NCBI GenBank assembly: GCA_023397505.1
Contig: JAEWUC010000005.1
Span: forward strand, 496,001-560,000
Direction of reading: 5' to 3'
Length of the DNA: 64,000 nucleotides
DNA from: Bacteroidota bacterium
GTDB taxonomy: Bacteria; Bacteroidota; Ignavibacteria; Ignavibacteriales; Melioribacteraceae
Shown: in pieces, positions 53,031-63,123 of the stretch
Layout: each line of letters begins with the position of its first letter
Position numbering within the stretch: the first letter of the stretch is position 1
Translations under genes and position numbers: made by a program
The notes under the pieces: generated by a model
The model's database searches: none
Told to the model about the DNA's origin: nothing
What the model saw: only the letters and a program-made list of their open reading frames with translations

Positions 53031-53903
53031 TTACATTTTCCTTTTATTTTTAATGAATTGAGCAATATCAACAAGAGGAGCTACCCAAATATCTTTTTCG
53101 TTTTCTTTAAGAAAATTTACAAGGGTACGGTGCGCTTCGGATGAAACATTTATTGAATGTTCGCCGCCGACACCGTGGAATAAGAAAACAAGAAGAGAAT
53201 TTGTTTCCATCGCCTTTTTAGTTAAAGTAATCAATTCTTCGCCGGATTGATTGTTTATCATAAAGCTGCAGATATTGTACACATCAATTTCATCAATCTT
53301 TTGCAATTTTGATTCAACACCGCGTGCGCCAACAAAATTTTCTTTAACAACTCCCACATACGAAGAATCCCCTGCTTTCATATCACCGCAAGGATAGGCA
53401 AATGTTCTTTTTGTTTTCCCGTCAACTATTTCGAGCAAGAGATTTGCCGCTAAAATTTCATCTGTTATTCTTTGCGGTGTATAAATGCTTAAGTCATAAG
53501 TCGGATTAACCCATTCGCGTCCCGGTGATTTTCCTTCACACGGATGAAATAAAGTGTGATTACCCAATTCATGCCCCTTGCTTGCAACAGCTGCCCAATC
53601 CTTTGGTCTTTGTTTAAACCCGGGAAATAATCCCGATAAATAAAATGTTCCTTTAAATCCGGCAGAATCGAGTAAGGGGATAACATTATCGAGATGAACG
53701 TTCAACGCGTCGTCGTATGTCAAAACAACCGCACATTTTTTATTATTCCATGTTTCATTTTGCGCGTAAGTTTTTGTATAAAGAATTAAAAACATTACAA
53801 AAATAGTTGATAAGACTACCAGATTTATTTTTCCCGCAAGACCGGTTGTAGCTTTTTGTGATGACATGTGCCTGCCTATTTGTTTTATTGAATTATTCCG
53901 CAT
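53031..53903 (-). CDS. CE4 polysaccharide deacetylase, secreted
   Basis: 290 residues (278 if it starts at the ATG at 53867, which has AGGCAGG before it). A membrane or signal segment (KINLVVLSTIFVMFLILYTK) precedes the NodB core: CAVVLTYDDALNVHLDNVIP (the Asp pair of motif 1), GHELGNHTLFHPC (H-x-x-x-H metal site), RTFAYPCGD (motif 3). The family includes acetyl-xylan esterases and chitin deacetylases; location in the xylan locus favours acetyl-xylan. Confidence 0.87.
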   Translation of the reverse strand: MRNNSIKQIGRHMSSQKATTGLAGKINLVVLSTIFVMFLILYTKTYAQNETWNNKKCAVVLTYDDALNVHLDNVIPLLDSAGFKGTFYLSGLFPGFKQRPKDWAAVASKGHELGNHTLFHPCEGKSPGREWVNPTYDLSIYTPQRITDEILAANLLLEIVDGKTKRTFAYPCGDMKAGDSSYVGVVKENFVGARGVESKLQKIDEIDVYNICSFMINNQSGEELITLTKKAMETNSLLVFLFHGVGGEHSINVSSEAHRTLVNFLKENEKDIWVAPLVDIAQFIKNKRKM

Positions 53904-54243
53904 AACAAGAATTAAACGAAATGAGCGTTATCATTAACACAGAAAAAAACTGCATAACTTTATATAATCATACTGCAATAACATTTGAATAAATTAACCA
54001 CCAATTTTGATTTAACAACTTTACAAATTATTGGCAAATCCCGCAGCGAGAATTAGGAAAAAAACAATAGGAACTATAATGTACCCCAAAAACATGGATA
54101 CTTACCCTGCAACCCAAAGGTTAAATTGTACAAAAAAAATCTTTGAAAAAACCGGCATTTATTTACCCTATATACCCGTCAAGCATTTGAGCTAAGACAG
54201 GAATGCAGGGGTTATTAGTTATCAATTCTATAGCAGTTCATAA
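53904..54243. other. Intergenic region
   Basis: 340 bases, no gene and no repeat recognised. It should hold the promoter of the deacetylase gene and the end of the GH35-like transcript. Nothing firm seen. Confidence 0.4.
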
Positions 54244-55875
54244 TCATTCATAATTATATAGCTCAAATCTTTGAATGGAAATATCTTTTACGAAAGCACG
54301 CACATGTCTTCCTTGGTGCGTTTGATCTCCGTTCATATGTCTAATAATCTGCCATTCGCCGTTTACAAATTTTCCTTCATCAACTTTAAGAATACCTGTA
54401 TTTAATATGGGTTGCTTAATATTTTTAAAAGTAATAACAACTCCGAAACCTGCTATGTAAAATTCTCTATCGCCTGTTTGAATGAATACGGCGCCCGCCG
54501 TTTCCCAAATTTCGTTTTTTGATTCTGCTTCGTAGCCCAATGTATAGCTGTGTTTAACTTTAAATTCATAATCGCCTAACTGAAATACGGTTTCTTTTTT
54601 TTCTTTATCTAAAAGCACACCTTTAATTTTGCCTTTGCCGTGATTAGCGGTAATTAACGGGGTCATTTGATTTATAAGATTATATATTTTGCCCAAAGGT
54701 TCTTCTTCCGGCTGCTCGGTTGATTCAATAGAAAACGGCGAGAAACCGATTGCCTCGTATCGTCCGAAAACAAAAAGTGCCTTTGCCGCCATGGTTTTAT
54801 CAAAAGCATGTTCGGGAATAAATAACGGATTTGATTGGCGTGTATATAAATCGCTCCAATGTTCAATGTTCGGGAAATAAAAATCGGGCGATAAAAAATC
54901 TATCGACGGAGCGCCTGCTTTCCAAATATCCATCAAATGCGGTAATGGTCCTGCACTTGGATAACCTGAGCCGGGTAATGTCCCGGGTCTGTTTAAAGCT
55001 GCGTTTACAAACATTGGTAACGAATAAATTTCTTTCCCGGCACTAACAACTTCATTTGTAAATTTAGAATAATACCATGCCATAAAAATTTCGTCTGTGT
55101 GAATGCCCTTTCCAAAAATTTCTTCCCAAGTTCCGTTTTCCTTAAAACCATTATTTTTCCATACTTCTAAAAATTCCGGCACTAAATTGTTTTTATTTTG
55201 TGTTAGAAAATTTATCAATTCCAAAGGTACATTTTCACCGAATTTTTCATTTGCCAGGGAACAATAATCTCGGGCAGAAGGCAACATTCCTATTTCATTT
55301 TCCGGTTGAATCATTATTACAGTATTTTCTTTTTCATCAATCTCTTTTATATGCTTCATCAATGATTTAAAAGCTTTTAAATCTGCTTTCAAATTTTCTT
55401 CGTTGAAAGGCGTTAAAATTTCGTGGCTTTTGCCTTTATCATCTTTTACCCTGGAGAATCTTTTTTGATTCAATTTTACCCAAGCCGGGGCATGACTAGA
55501 CATGCTGTTTTTCCACGAGCCGAACCACAATAAAATTAATTTAAGATCATGCTTTCGAGCTTCGCTTATTAATTGATCGTACAATCCGAAATCAAATTTA
55601 CCTTCAACGGGTTCAATCAATTCCCAATATACAGGCGCAAGTACCGTATTAAGATTCATCGCTTTTAATTTAGGCCAGACCGGTTTCATGTTTTCTAAAC
55701 TTGTAAAAGTAGAATTGCCGAGTTCGCCGCCAAGCACAAGAAACGGTTTGCCGTCAACAATTAGTTGGGTTGTGGTTCCTCTCTTTTGCAGATGCGGTAA
55801 GTTTTCGCTTTTTATAGCTTTAACGGAAATGGAAAGAAGAAGAAAAAAAAATAAAATTCGGAAAAACTTTTTCAT
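54244..55875 (-). CDS. GH35-like glycosidase with DUF5597-type C terminus
   Basis: 543 residues. After the signal peptide (KKFFRILFFFLLLSISVKA) comes the TIM-barrel of the GH35/42 clan: FLVLGGELGNSTFTSLENMK, NTVLAPVYWELIEPVEGKFD, HDLKLILLWFGSWKN, and VIMIQPENEIGMLPSARDYC with the acid/base Glu in QPENE. The nucleophile is likely in the NPLFIPEHAFD stretch. The last 130 residues resemble the DUF5597 domain. Annotated relatives are called beta-galactosidases, but in this locus a xylan-side-chain galactose or a xylosidase role is as likely. Confidence 0.83.
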   Translation of the reverse strand: MKKFFRILFFFLLLSISVKAIKSENLPHLQKRGTTTQLIVDGKPFLVLGGELGNSTFTSLENMKPVWPKLKAMNLNTVLAPVYWELIEPVEGKFDFGLYDQLISEARKHDLKLILLWFGSWKNSMSSHAPAWVKLNQKRFSRVKDDKGKSHEILTPFNEENLKADLKAFKSLMKHIKEIDEKENTVIMIQPENEIGMLPSARDYCSLANEKFGENVPLELINFLTQNKNNLVPEFLEVWKNNGFKENGTWEEIFGKGIHTDEIFMAWYYSKFTNEVVSAGKEIYSLPMFVNAALNRPGTLPGSGYPSAGPLPHLMDIWKAGAPSIDFLSPDFYFPNIEHWSDLYTRQSNPLFIPEHAFDKTMAAKALFVFGRYEAIGFSPFSIESTEQPEEEPLGKIYNLINQMTPLITANHGKGKIKGVLLDKEKKETVFQLGDYEFKVKHSYTLGYEAESKNEIWETAGAVFIQTGDREFYIAGFGVVITFKNIKQPILNTGILKVDEGKFVNGEWQIIRHMNGDQTHQGRHVRAFVKDISIQRFELYNYE

Positions 55876-55899
55876 TTTTTAGCGCCATCGTTTTTGTCT

Positions 55900-55931
55900 A
55901 AAAAAAAGCCTGCTCAAATTGCTGGGCAGGT
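55900..55931 (-). terminator. Rho-independent terminator after the symporter gene
   Basis: On the minus strand CCTGCCC and GAGCAGG form the stem around a loop of about eight bases, followed by CTTTTTTTT. It separates the GH3-symporter transcript from the GH35-like gene. Confidence 0.8.
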
Positions 55932-56041
55932 CTAGCTGAAATTTAATTCACTCAGCTAACTTTTCTTTAACCGATATATTAATCTAAAACACATACTCTT
56001 TAAGCAACATTTACTTCTTAACGTTTGTAAAGTTATCGACA

Positions 56042-57397
56042 TTACTTAATTCCAAATGCTTTTCTTCTTTCGGTCAGTTCATCAGTAATTTTAATTTCCA
56101 TTTGCTTGGTGATCTTATAAAAGAAAAGAATCACAATACAAATGCCGAATGTAATTGCCGGGAAAATACTCATTGTAAATTTAATTCCGGTTAAAGCTTC
56201 GGCTGTTTGTGCAGCGTTAGGGACATAGCCGTAAAGCGATAACATGTAACCTGTAATCGCGCCTCCGAAACCGAGCCCCGCTTTTAACGCAAATACAATT
56301 GCCGAAAAAACAATACCGGTAGCTCGGCGTTTGTTTTTCCATTCTGAAAAATCAGCAACATCGGCCATCATAGCCCATAACAACGGTATAGTAAATCCAT
56401 AGGCAAATTGACGAAGTATTTCAATTACGAACATCATAAAAATCGCATCTGGAGGTAAAACAACAAAAAGGGCTGTAAATAATGTTGTACCTAATAATCC
56501 GCCGATAAAAACATTTCGTTTGCCGAAAAGCATTGATGCTTTTTTAGAGAAGAATATTCCGATGATAGTAGAGATTGTACCAAGCACATTAAACAAGCTG
56601 AAGAAACTTTCGTCGCCTATATAGTATTTGAAATAATAAAGTACAACGCTGCCTCTCATAGAAAGAGTAATAAATAGAATTAATGTTAGGAAAAACATTG
56701 CAAGCCATGGGCCGTTTTTAGTAAGGTCGCGAAAGTGTTCTTTAACGGTAGCTTTTTGCGCAGGATCGGGTTTAATTCTTTCCTTGGTGGTTGAAAAGGT
56801 TATAAAGAAAAATAATACTGCAAGCGCAGAGAAAATACCGATTGTAATTTGATAACCGGCGGCACTATCACCTTTGCCGAAATAATTAACCATCGGCAGT
56901 GCTAAGCCCTGAACGATCAACTGGGCTATCATTGCAAAAACAAATCTATACTGAGACAGGCTTGTGCGTTCACCAAGATCTCCGGTCATAACACCGCTTA
57001 ATGCCGAATACGGCAGGTTGTTCATCGAATAAACCATCATCAACAAAATGTATGTTGTATAAGCGTAAATGATTTTACCTGTCATGCTAAAATCTGGAGT
57101 AATAAATGTAAGAAGACCCATAACGCCAAATGGTATGGCAGTCCAAATAATCCAAGGGCGGAATTTACCCCAGCGAGTATTTGTTTTATCGGCAATAATT
57201 CCCATAATAGGATCGAATATTGCATCGAATACTCTTACAACAACTAAGATGGTGCCTGCTGTTATTGCAGAGATTCCAAAAGTATCTGTATAAAATACCA
57301 ATTGAAACATAACCATCGTTTGGAAAATAAGATTTGCGGCGGTATCGCCAAGTGCGTAACCAACTTTTTCTTTAAAGGAAAGCTTTTCAGTATTCAT
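56042..57397 (-). CDS. GPH-family sugar:cation symporter (xyloside importer)
   Basis: 451 residues with 12 predicted membrane segments. SFKEKVGYALGDTAANLIFQ, FDAIFDPIMGIIADKTNTRW and GKFRPWIIWTAIPFG are the N-terminal signatures of glycoside-pentoside-hexuronide transporters (YicJ/XylP type), and LWAMMADVADFSEWKNKRRA is the second. It should import xylo-oligosaccharides or uronides with Na+ or H+, feeding the cytoplasmic GH3 encoded just upstream. GGAGCTAG is in front of the ATG. The window has no SusC/SusD pair. Confidence 0.92.
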   Translation of the reverse strand: MNTEKLSFKEKVGYALGDTAANLIFQTMVMFQLVFYTDTFGISAITAGTILVVVRVFDAIFDPIMGIIADKTNTRWGKFRPWIIWTAIPFGVMGLLTFITPDFSMTGKIIYAYTTYILLMMVYSMNNLPYSALSGVMTGDLGERTSLSQYRFVFAMIAQLIVQGLALPMVNYFGKGDSAAGYQITIGIFSALAVLFFFITFSTTKERIKPDPAQKATVKEHFRDLTKNGPWLAMFFLTLILFITLSMRGSVVLYYFKYYIGDESFFSLFNVLGTISTIIGIFFSKKASMLFGKRNVFIGGLLGTTLFTALFVVLPPDAIFMMFVIEILRQFAYGFTIPLLWAMMADVADFSEWKNKRRATGIVFSAIVFALKAGLGFGGAITGYMLSLYGYVPNAAQTAEALTGIKFTMSIFPAITFGICIVILFFYKITKQMEIKITDELTERRKAFGIK

Positions 57398-57587
57398 CTT
57401 TTATGACTAGCTCCAAAGATTTTTTATAATCCCAAAAGAGAAAGAAAATTTTCATCATCGCTTTCTGTTTTGGCTTTTTTACCACAGCATTTATTAAAAA
57501 TATAATGCACAATATTGAATCAAAAAAAATCTTTAACCTATAGGTTCATTTACTATACTAGTATTGAACAAATACTCTTTACAGCCA

Positions 57588-59864
57588 TTAAACTACTTGC
57601 AAAATTGTTTTCGCAAGATCGGAATCTTGCGAAGAATTGCCGACCATAATTTCAAAATCACCGGGTTCAACAATAAATTTTTTATCAATATTTGTAAATG
57701 CAAGATGTTCTGTTGTAATTACAAATTCGACAGTTTTTGTTTCTCCGGCTTTCAAGTTTATTCTCTTAAATCCTTTTAACTCTTTTACCGGACGAGTAAC
57801 GGAACTAAAAACATCGCGAATATATAATTGAACAACTTCATCGCCATTTTTATTTCCTGTGTTTTTAACATCAATAGAAATTTTTACAGTATCTCCTTTG
57901 TTAATAACCGGTTTTTCAATTTTAAGATTACTCAACTCAAATGTTGTATAACTCAATCCAAAGCCGAACGGGAAAAGAGGAGAAACATCATCGGCAAGAT
58001 AACCGCGTCTTGCAGACGGTTTATAATTATAATAGCACGGTACATGTCCTGCAGAACGAGGAATGGAAATCGGTAATTTTCCACCGGGGTTATAATCACC
58101 AAAAATTACATTTGCAATCGCTTTACCGGATTCTTGGCCAAGATACCAGCATTCCAAAACAGATGAAATATTTTGCTTTATATAATTGATAGAAATAGGT
58201 CTTCCGCTGAATAGAACAACAACAACAGGTTTTCCCAATTCGTGAATTGCTTTTACCAAATCATTTTGCTGACCGATCAATTCCAAATTGGCTCTATCGC
58301 CCATGTGATTATTATTCCATGCTTCGCGCGAAGTCTGCTCATTATCACCAACGACAAGAATTATTAGATCGGATTTTTTTGCAATTTCAACTGCTTCATT
58401 AATCAATTTAATATTTTCTTGCGGATCGGCAAACTCCACAGCATCATCATTCCAAGAACCACCGACAGTTACTTTACATCCTTCACCATAAACAACATTC
58501 ACGTCTTTACCGACTTTTTCATTAATACCTTCTAATACGGTTGTAAAATATTTCGGTTTGCCGCTGTAACCGCCTAGCATAATTCGATCAGCATTTGGAC
58601 CGATAATGGCTATTGTACGTTTTTCATTGGGATCGAGAGGAAGTAAATTATTTTCGTTTTTCAAAAGTGTAATCGTTTCGTGCGCGGTGCGAAGAGCAAG
58701 TTCTCTATCTTTATCAAGCTTAACTTCTGCTTGAACTTTTTCCGGGTCGACGTAAGGATCTTCAAACAAACCTAAAATAAATTTATACTTAAGCATGCCT
58801 GCAACAAGTTCATCAATTAAAGATTCTTTAACCTTACCGTCTTTTACAAGTTGAACAAGATTAGGATAACAATCGGGGTCGGGTAATTCAATATTCACCC
58901 CCGCTTCAACGGCAAGTTGTGCGGCTTCGTTTTTATCTTTAGCCATGCAATGGCTTATTGCGTCTTCACGAATATTTAACTCAGTAATTGCATAATAATC
59001 AGATACCACAAATCCTTCGAAGCCCCATTCTTCTCTAAGCACTTCTCTTAAAAGCCATTTATTTGCATGTGAAGAAATTCCGTCTATTTCATTATAAGAA
59101 GCCATAACGCTTAAAGCACCGCCTTCGCGAATAGCTTTTTTAAATGGGTATAAAAATGTATCGCGCAATAATCTTTCCGATACATTTACAGGTGCGCAGT
59201 TTGTACCGGATTCCGGCTGCCCGTGTGCGGCAAAATGCTTTAATGTTGCTATTACTCTTTTTTTATCTTTAAAAGTAGCATCACCTTGAAAACCTTTTAC
59301 CGCAGCAACTCCGAGTCGAGATACAAGAAACGGATCTTCGCCGAATGTTTCTTCAACACGGCCCCAGCGCGGATCTCGTGCAACATCAACAACCGGAGTT
59401 AATGCTTGATGAGCGCCTCTTGTTCTAGCATCTTCTGCTATTGCTGTATAAATTTCCTCTACTAATTCCGGATTGAATGTTGAAGCTAAACCTATCGGCT
59501 GAGGGTAACTTGTGGCTTCTTTACCGGCAAGTCCGTGAAGACATTCTTCGTGTATAATTACCGGAATTCCTAAACGTGTTTTTTCTACAAATAACTTTTG
59601 AATTTTATTTGCCAACTCAGCCATTTCTTTTGCACCGAGAGTCGGAGTTGTATCGCTAAGTCTTCCAATTTGTCCAATTCCATCAGGATAGTTTTTGATC
59701 AAATCTTCAATATGTAAACCGCCGTTTTCATCAACAAGAATTGCATTCTTCTGGCCCCAAATACCAATCATCTGAGCAACCTTTTCTTCAATAGTCATTT
59801 TGCCAATTAAATCGGCAACTCGTTTATCAATAATGAGATTTGGATCTTTGTAATCTTTCGACAT
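57588..59864 (-). CDS. Cytoplasmic GH3 beta-xylosidase/glucosidase
   Basis: 758 residues without a signal peptide. GH3 marks: LTPVVDVARDPRWGRVEETF, GEDPFLVSRLGVAAVKGFQG, ATLKHFAAHG (KH), and the nucleophile in GFVVSDYYAITELN (Asp about 286). The second domain has TLLKNENNLLPLDPNEKRTI and ILVVGDNEQTSREAWNN, and the protein ends in an FnIII-like domain (VKNTGNKNGDEVVQLYIRDV). It would split imported xylo-oligosaccharides. Its gene lies upstream of the symporter gene, 190 bases apart, on the same strand. Confidence 0.92.
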   Translation of the reverse strand: MSKDYKDPNLIIDKRVADLIGKMTIEEKVAQMIGIWGQKNAILVDENGGLHIEDLIKNYPDGIGQIGRLSDTTPTLGAKEMAELANKIQKLFVEKTRLGIPVIIHEECLHGLAGKEATSYPQPIGLASTFNPELVEEIYTAIAEDARTRGAHQALTPVVDVARDPRWGRVEETFGEDPFLVSRLGVAAVKGFQGDATFKDKKRVIATLKHFAAHGQPESGTNCAPVNVSERLLRDTFLYPFKKAIREGGALSVMASYNEIDGISSHANKWLLREVLREEWGFEGFVVSDYYAITELNIREDAISHCMAKDKNEAAQLAVEAGVNIELPDPDCYPNLVQLVKDGKVKESLIDELVAGMLKYKFILGLFEDPYVDPEKVQAEVKLDKDRELALRTAHETITLLKNENNLLPLDPNEKRTIAIIGPNADRIMLGGYSGKPKYFTTVLEGINEKVGKDVNVVYGEGCKVTVGGSWNDDAVEFADPQENIKLINEAVEIAKKSDLIILVVGDNEQTSREAWNNNHMGDRANLELIGQQNDLVKAIHELGKPVVVVLFSGRPISINYIKQNISSVLECWYLGQESGKAIANVIFGDYNPGGKLPISIPRSAGHVPCYYNYKPSARRGYLADDVSPLFPFGFGLSYTTFELSNLKIEKPVINKGDTVKISIDVKNTGNKNGDEVVQLYIRDVFSSVTRPVKELKGFKRINLKAGETKTVEFVITTEHLAFTNIDKKFIVEPGDFEIMVGNSSQDSDLAKTILQVV

Positions 59865-60085
59865 TTTGTTTTCTAACGGCTTAACACCCTTTTAACTATT
59901 TCAAAAAGAGCCTTATAAATTAAAGTTTTTCCCGTTCCTTATTAATCAACATTAAACGCAGATTTTTTTAACGTGGACTTTTTTGGTGTAGCATAAATAA
60001 TCAAATCAACCTAAAAACAATAATTACATTCACCCTATTAAGGAGAATGATAGTAGATTAAATAAAAATCATTGTTTTTTAGTAA

Positions 60086-60103
60086 GTTCAATTATAATTG
60101 AAC
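60086..60103. promoter_or_regulatory. Perfect 18-base palindrome
   Basis: GTTCAATTATAATTGAAC reads the same on both strands. Its arms recur with equal spacing at 40107-40124. Confidence 0.6.
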
Positions 60104-60112
60104 CGATTTAAT
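60097..60112. promoter_or_regulatory. Candidate LacI-type operator
   Basis: ATTGAACCGATTTAAT, overlapping the palindrome by seven bases; shares ATTGAACCG and most of the second half with 39878-39893. Confidence 0.5.
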
Positions 60113-60334
60113 ATTATCACTATTTATTCTAAATGTCAACAAAAAATCCCCCCGCTATTTTTCGTTTATTATACTTTCATTTCATAAATTGACAAAAAGA
60201 TGAGAAGTAACTCTTCTAAAGAGTTTATAAAACATCTTTTCGAAACAAAGTTATATTTTATAATTAAATACGGTGCTTTACTTATTTACATTTAATACGC
60301 CTTAAATTTGCAAATAAAAATTTGCGGAGGGCCC

Positions 60335-62965
60335 ATGCATTCATATTTATTATTTTATTTTATTTTTTTTATACCAGTTTTATATGCTCAAGTAGAAGAA
60401 TCAAAACCTGATTATTTGAATAATGAGCTTAGCATCCAAAGACGAGTTGATGATCTTTTATCAAGAATGACTCTTGAGGAAAAAGCATCTCAAATGATTA
60501 ACAGCGCAAAGGCAATTCCAAGATTACAAATTCCAGAATATGATTGGTGGAACGAAGGTTTACACGGTGTTGCCCGTGCGGGTGTTGCAACAGTTTTTCC
60601 TCAAGCTATCGGTCTATCAGCAACATGGGACACTGATTTGATGTTCAACGTAGCAGATGTGATTTCAACCGAAGCACGGGCAAAACATCACGAGTTTATT
60701 AGGCAGGGCGACCGCAGTATTTATAAAGGATTAACTTATTGGAGTCCGAACATAAACATATTCCGCGATCCGCGATGGGGACGCGGGCAGGAAACTTACG
60801 GAGAGGACCCGTATTTAACTTCGCGAATGGGCGTTGCATTTATTAAAGGTTTGCAAGGCGAGGACCCAAAATATTTAAAACTTGTTGCCACTCCAAAACA
60901 TTATGCTGTTCACAGCGGTCCGGAACCGGAAAGGCATACGTTTGATGCAATCACAAACAACCGAGATCTTTACGAAACATATCTTCCCGCATTCGAAGCT
61001 GCTATAAAAGAAGCCAACGCACGTTCAGTAATGTGTGCATATAATCGTTTTATGGGAGAAGCATGCTGCGGCTCGCCTGCATTACTAAAAAAAATTCTTA
61101 GAGATGATTGGGGATTTGACGGTTATGTAGTTTCCGACTGCGGTGCAATTGATGATATTTTCGCTAATCATAAAATAGTTGAAACACCATACGAAGCAGC
61201 GGCACTTGCAATTAAATCCGGTACCGATTTAGAATGCGGTAGAGTTTATGAAAAAGCAATCATCGACGCTGTTAATAAAAATCTTTTAACCGAAGATGAT
61301 TTAGATGTTTCCTTAAAAAGATTATTTACGGAAAGATTCAAACTCGGCATGTTCGATCCGCCGGAATTAGTAAAATATGCACAAATTCCTATCGAGGAAA
61401 ATGATTCGGAGGAACACAGAAAATTATCTGTTACAGCGGCGCGTGAATCTATAGTTCTTCTAAAAAACAGCAACAACATTCTTCCCTTAAAAAAAGATTT
61501 AAAAAGAATTGCTGTAATTGGCCCAACAGCAGATTCATATCAAATGCTGTTAGGTAATTACAACGGAACGCCTTCGAAACATGTTACGCCCTTACAAGGA
61601 ATTATAAATAAAATAGGGAGTGAAACAGAAGTTGTGTTCGAAAAAGGATGCAATCTTGTCGAAGAAGGCACAATCATAAATAATCTTTCATCGAATATTT
61701 TGAGTTACGAATCTCATCAAGGTTTAAAGGCAGAATATTTTAACAACACTAATCTCGAAGGAAAACCCTTTTTCGAAAAAATTGATCCGCTTGATAACGA
61801 CAACTGGATTTGGGGTACAAGAATGCCGAATCTTAGAAACATGCCGGAATACTCAATAAGATGGAGCGGTAAAATTAATCCGCCAGCATCGGGCGAGTAT
61901 AAATTCACATTAAAAGGGGGAAACGGATACCGCATATATATAGATAGCAATTTACTGATCGAAGATTGGAATGAGCACCAATTTTCTTCCAAAAGCAACA
62001 CAATTCATTTAGAGAAAGAAAATTCTTACAATATTAGAATTGAGTTCTTTAAAAAATCAGGTCGGCCGGAATTATTAGTTGAATGGCAGCTTTTAAATGT
62101 TGATCATTTAAAGAAAGCAATAGAACTTGCAAGCAATTCAGACGTAGTGATTTTTGTTGGAGGTATTACACCGCAACTAGAAGGCGAAGAGATGAGAGTT
62201 GATTACGAAGGATTTAAAGGCGGCGATAGAACCAGTTTATCAATACCTAAAATGCAGCAAGATTTATTAAAAGCAATTCATGCAACAGGCAAACCTATTG
62301 TTCTTGTTTTAACAAGCGGCAGTGCGCTTGCTGTTAATTGGGAAAATGAAAATCTGCCTGCAATAATTCAACTATGGTATCCGGGTCAAGAAGGAGGCAC
62401 TGCACTTGCCGATATTTTATTCGGAGATTATAATCCCGGCGGAAGGCTCCCTGTAACATTTTATAAATCGGAAGATGACCTTCCGCCTTTTGAAGATTAT
62501 AATATGAAAGGAAGAACTTATAGATATTTTGAATATGAACCTTTATTTCCTTTTGGATATGGATTAAGTTACACAAAATTCTCTTATAGTAATTTAACAG
62601 TTCCTGATAGTATTAATGCCGGTGAGGAGTTAAAAGTTTCTGTGGAAGTACAAAATTCTGGTAGTGTTGCGGGTGATGAAGTCGTTCAGCTTTATATTAA
62701 AGATTTGGAAGCATCAGTACCGGTAGCTATACATTCGCTGCAGGGTTTTAAAAGAATTAATTTACAACCTGGAGAAAAGCAAGAAGTAAATTTTGTAGTT
62801 AATCCGAAACAACTTGCAATTATTGATGAATCAATTAACAGGATAGTTGAACCGGGAATGTTTGAAATTTTTGTTGGCGGTATTCAACCTGGTTATAAAG
62901 CTCAATCAGCGGAATATATTAGCAAAAAGATTAATGTTTTCGGCAAGCCGTTTTGTGTTGAGTAA
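60335..62965 (+). CDS. Secreted GH3 beta-xylosidase/glucosidase with PA14 domain
   Basis: 876 residues from the ATG at 60335, set by GGAGGGCCC directly upstream; the frame is open from a TTG at 60308. Signal peptide (HSYLLFYFIFFIPVLYAQ). N-terminal barrel: WWNEGLHGVARAGVATVFPQ, WSPNINIFRDPRWGRGQETY, and nucleophile Asp in GYVVSDCGAIDD (about 267). A PA14 domain (about 463-585, LKAEYFNNTNLEGKPFFEKI to PELLVEWQLL) is inserted into the second domain, as in many GH3 enzymes that bind oligosaccharides. FnIII-like end (VEVQNSGSVAGDEVVQLYIK). Probably periplasmic, complementing the cytoplasmic GH3. Confidence 0.93.
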   Translation: MHSYLLFYFIFFIPVLYAQVEESKPDYLNNELSIQRRVDDLLSRMTLEEKASQMINSAKAIPRLQIPEYDWWNEGLHGVARAGVATVFPQAIGLSATWDTDLMFNVADVISTEARAKHHEFIRQGDRSIYKGLTYWSPNINIFRDPRWGRGQETYGEDPYLTSRMGVAFIKGLQGEDPKYLKLVATPKHYAVHSGPEPERHTFDAITNNRDLYETYLPAFEAAIKEANARSVMCAYNRFMGEACCGSPALLKKILRDDWGFDGYVVSDCGAIDDIFANHKIVETPYEAAALAIKSGTDLECGRVYEKAIIDAVNKNLLTEDDLDVSLKRLFTERFKLGMFDPPELVKYAQIPIEENDSEEHRKLSVTAARESIVLLKNSNNILPLKKDLKRIAVIGPTADSYQMLLGNYNGTPSKHVTPLQGIINKIGSETEVVFEKGCNLVEEGTIINNLSSNILSYESHQGLKAEYFNNTNLEGKPFFEKIDPLDNDNWIWGTRMPNLRNMPEYSIRWSGKINPPASGEYKFTLKGGNGYRIYIDSNLLIEDWNEHQFSSKSNTIHLEKENSYNIRIEFFKKSGRPELLVEWQLLNVDHLKKAIELASNSDVVIFVGGITPQLEGEEMRVDYEGFKGGDRTSLSIPKMQQDLLKAIHATGKPIVLVLTSGSALAVNWENENLPAIIQLWYPGQEGGTALADILFGDYNPGGRLPVTFYKSEDDLPPFEDYNMKGRTYRYFEYEPLFPFGYGLSYTKFSYSNLTVPDSINAGEELKVSVEVQNSGSVAGDEVVQLYIKDLEASVPVAIHSLQGFKRINLQPGEKQEVNFVVNPKQLAIIDESINRIVEPGMFEIFVGGIQPGYKAQSAEYISKKINVFGKPFCVE

Positions 62966-62992
62966 ATTAGCCTTTGTTGAAGAATTTATTAC

Positions 62993-63037
62993 GTGGAAGT
63001 GACCAAATCTCTTAATTAATAACTTCCACATTTTTTA
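62993..63037 (+). terminator. Probable terminator after the PA14-GH3 gene
   Basis: GTGGAAGT and ACTTCCAC form an 8-base stem around a long loop of 21 bases, followed by ATTTTTT. Confidence 0.6.
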
Positions 63038-63123
63038 GAATAGAATTCTAGAAAAAAGAGTTTTGTCAGGAATGAAATCAGTTGTATCCGAAACGGTCTT
63101 AGAAAAACAAATAACCGATACAA

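Larger units (their letters stand above)
59865..60334. promoter_or_regulatory. Divergent control region between the two GH3 genes
   Basis: 470 bases. Contains the 18-base perfect palindrome and the LacI-like site at 60086-60112. Otherwise AT-rich without genes; promoters for both directions must lie here. Confidence 0.55.

Noticed and set aside
57544..57569. Third copy of the GTTCAA/TTGAAC operator
   Set aside because: GTTCA and TGAAC arms are present but 16 bases apart instead of six, so not the same site.
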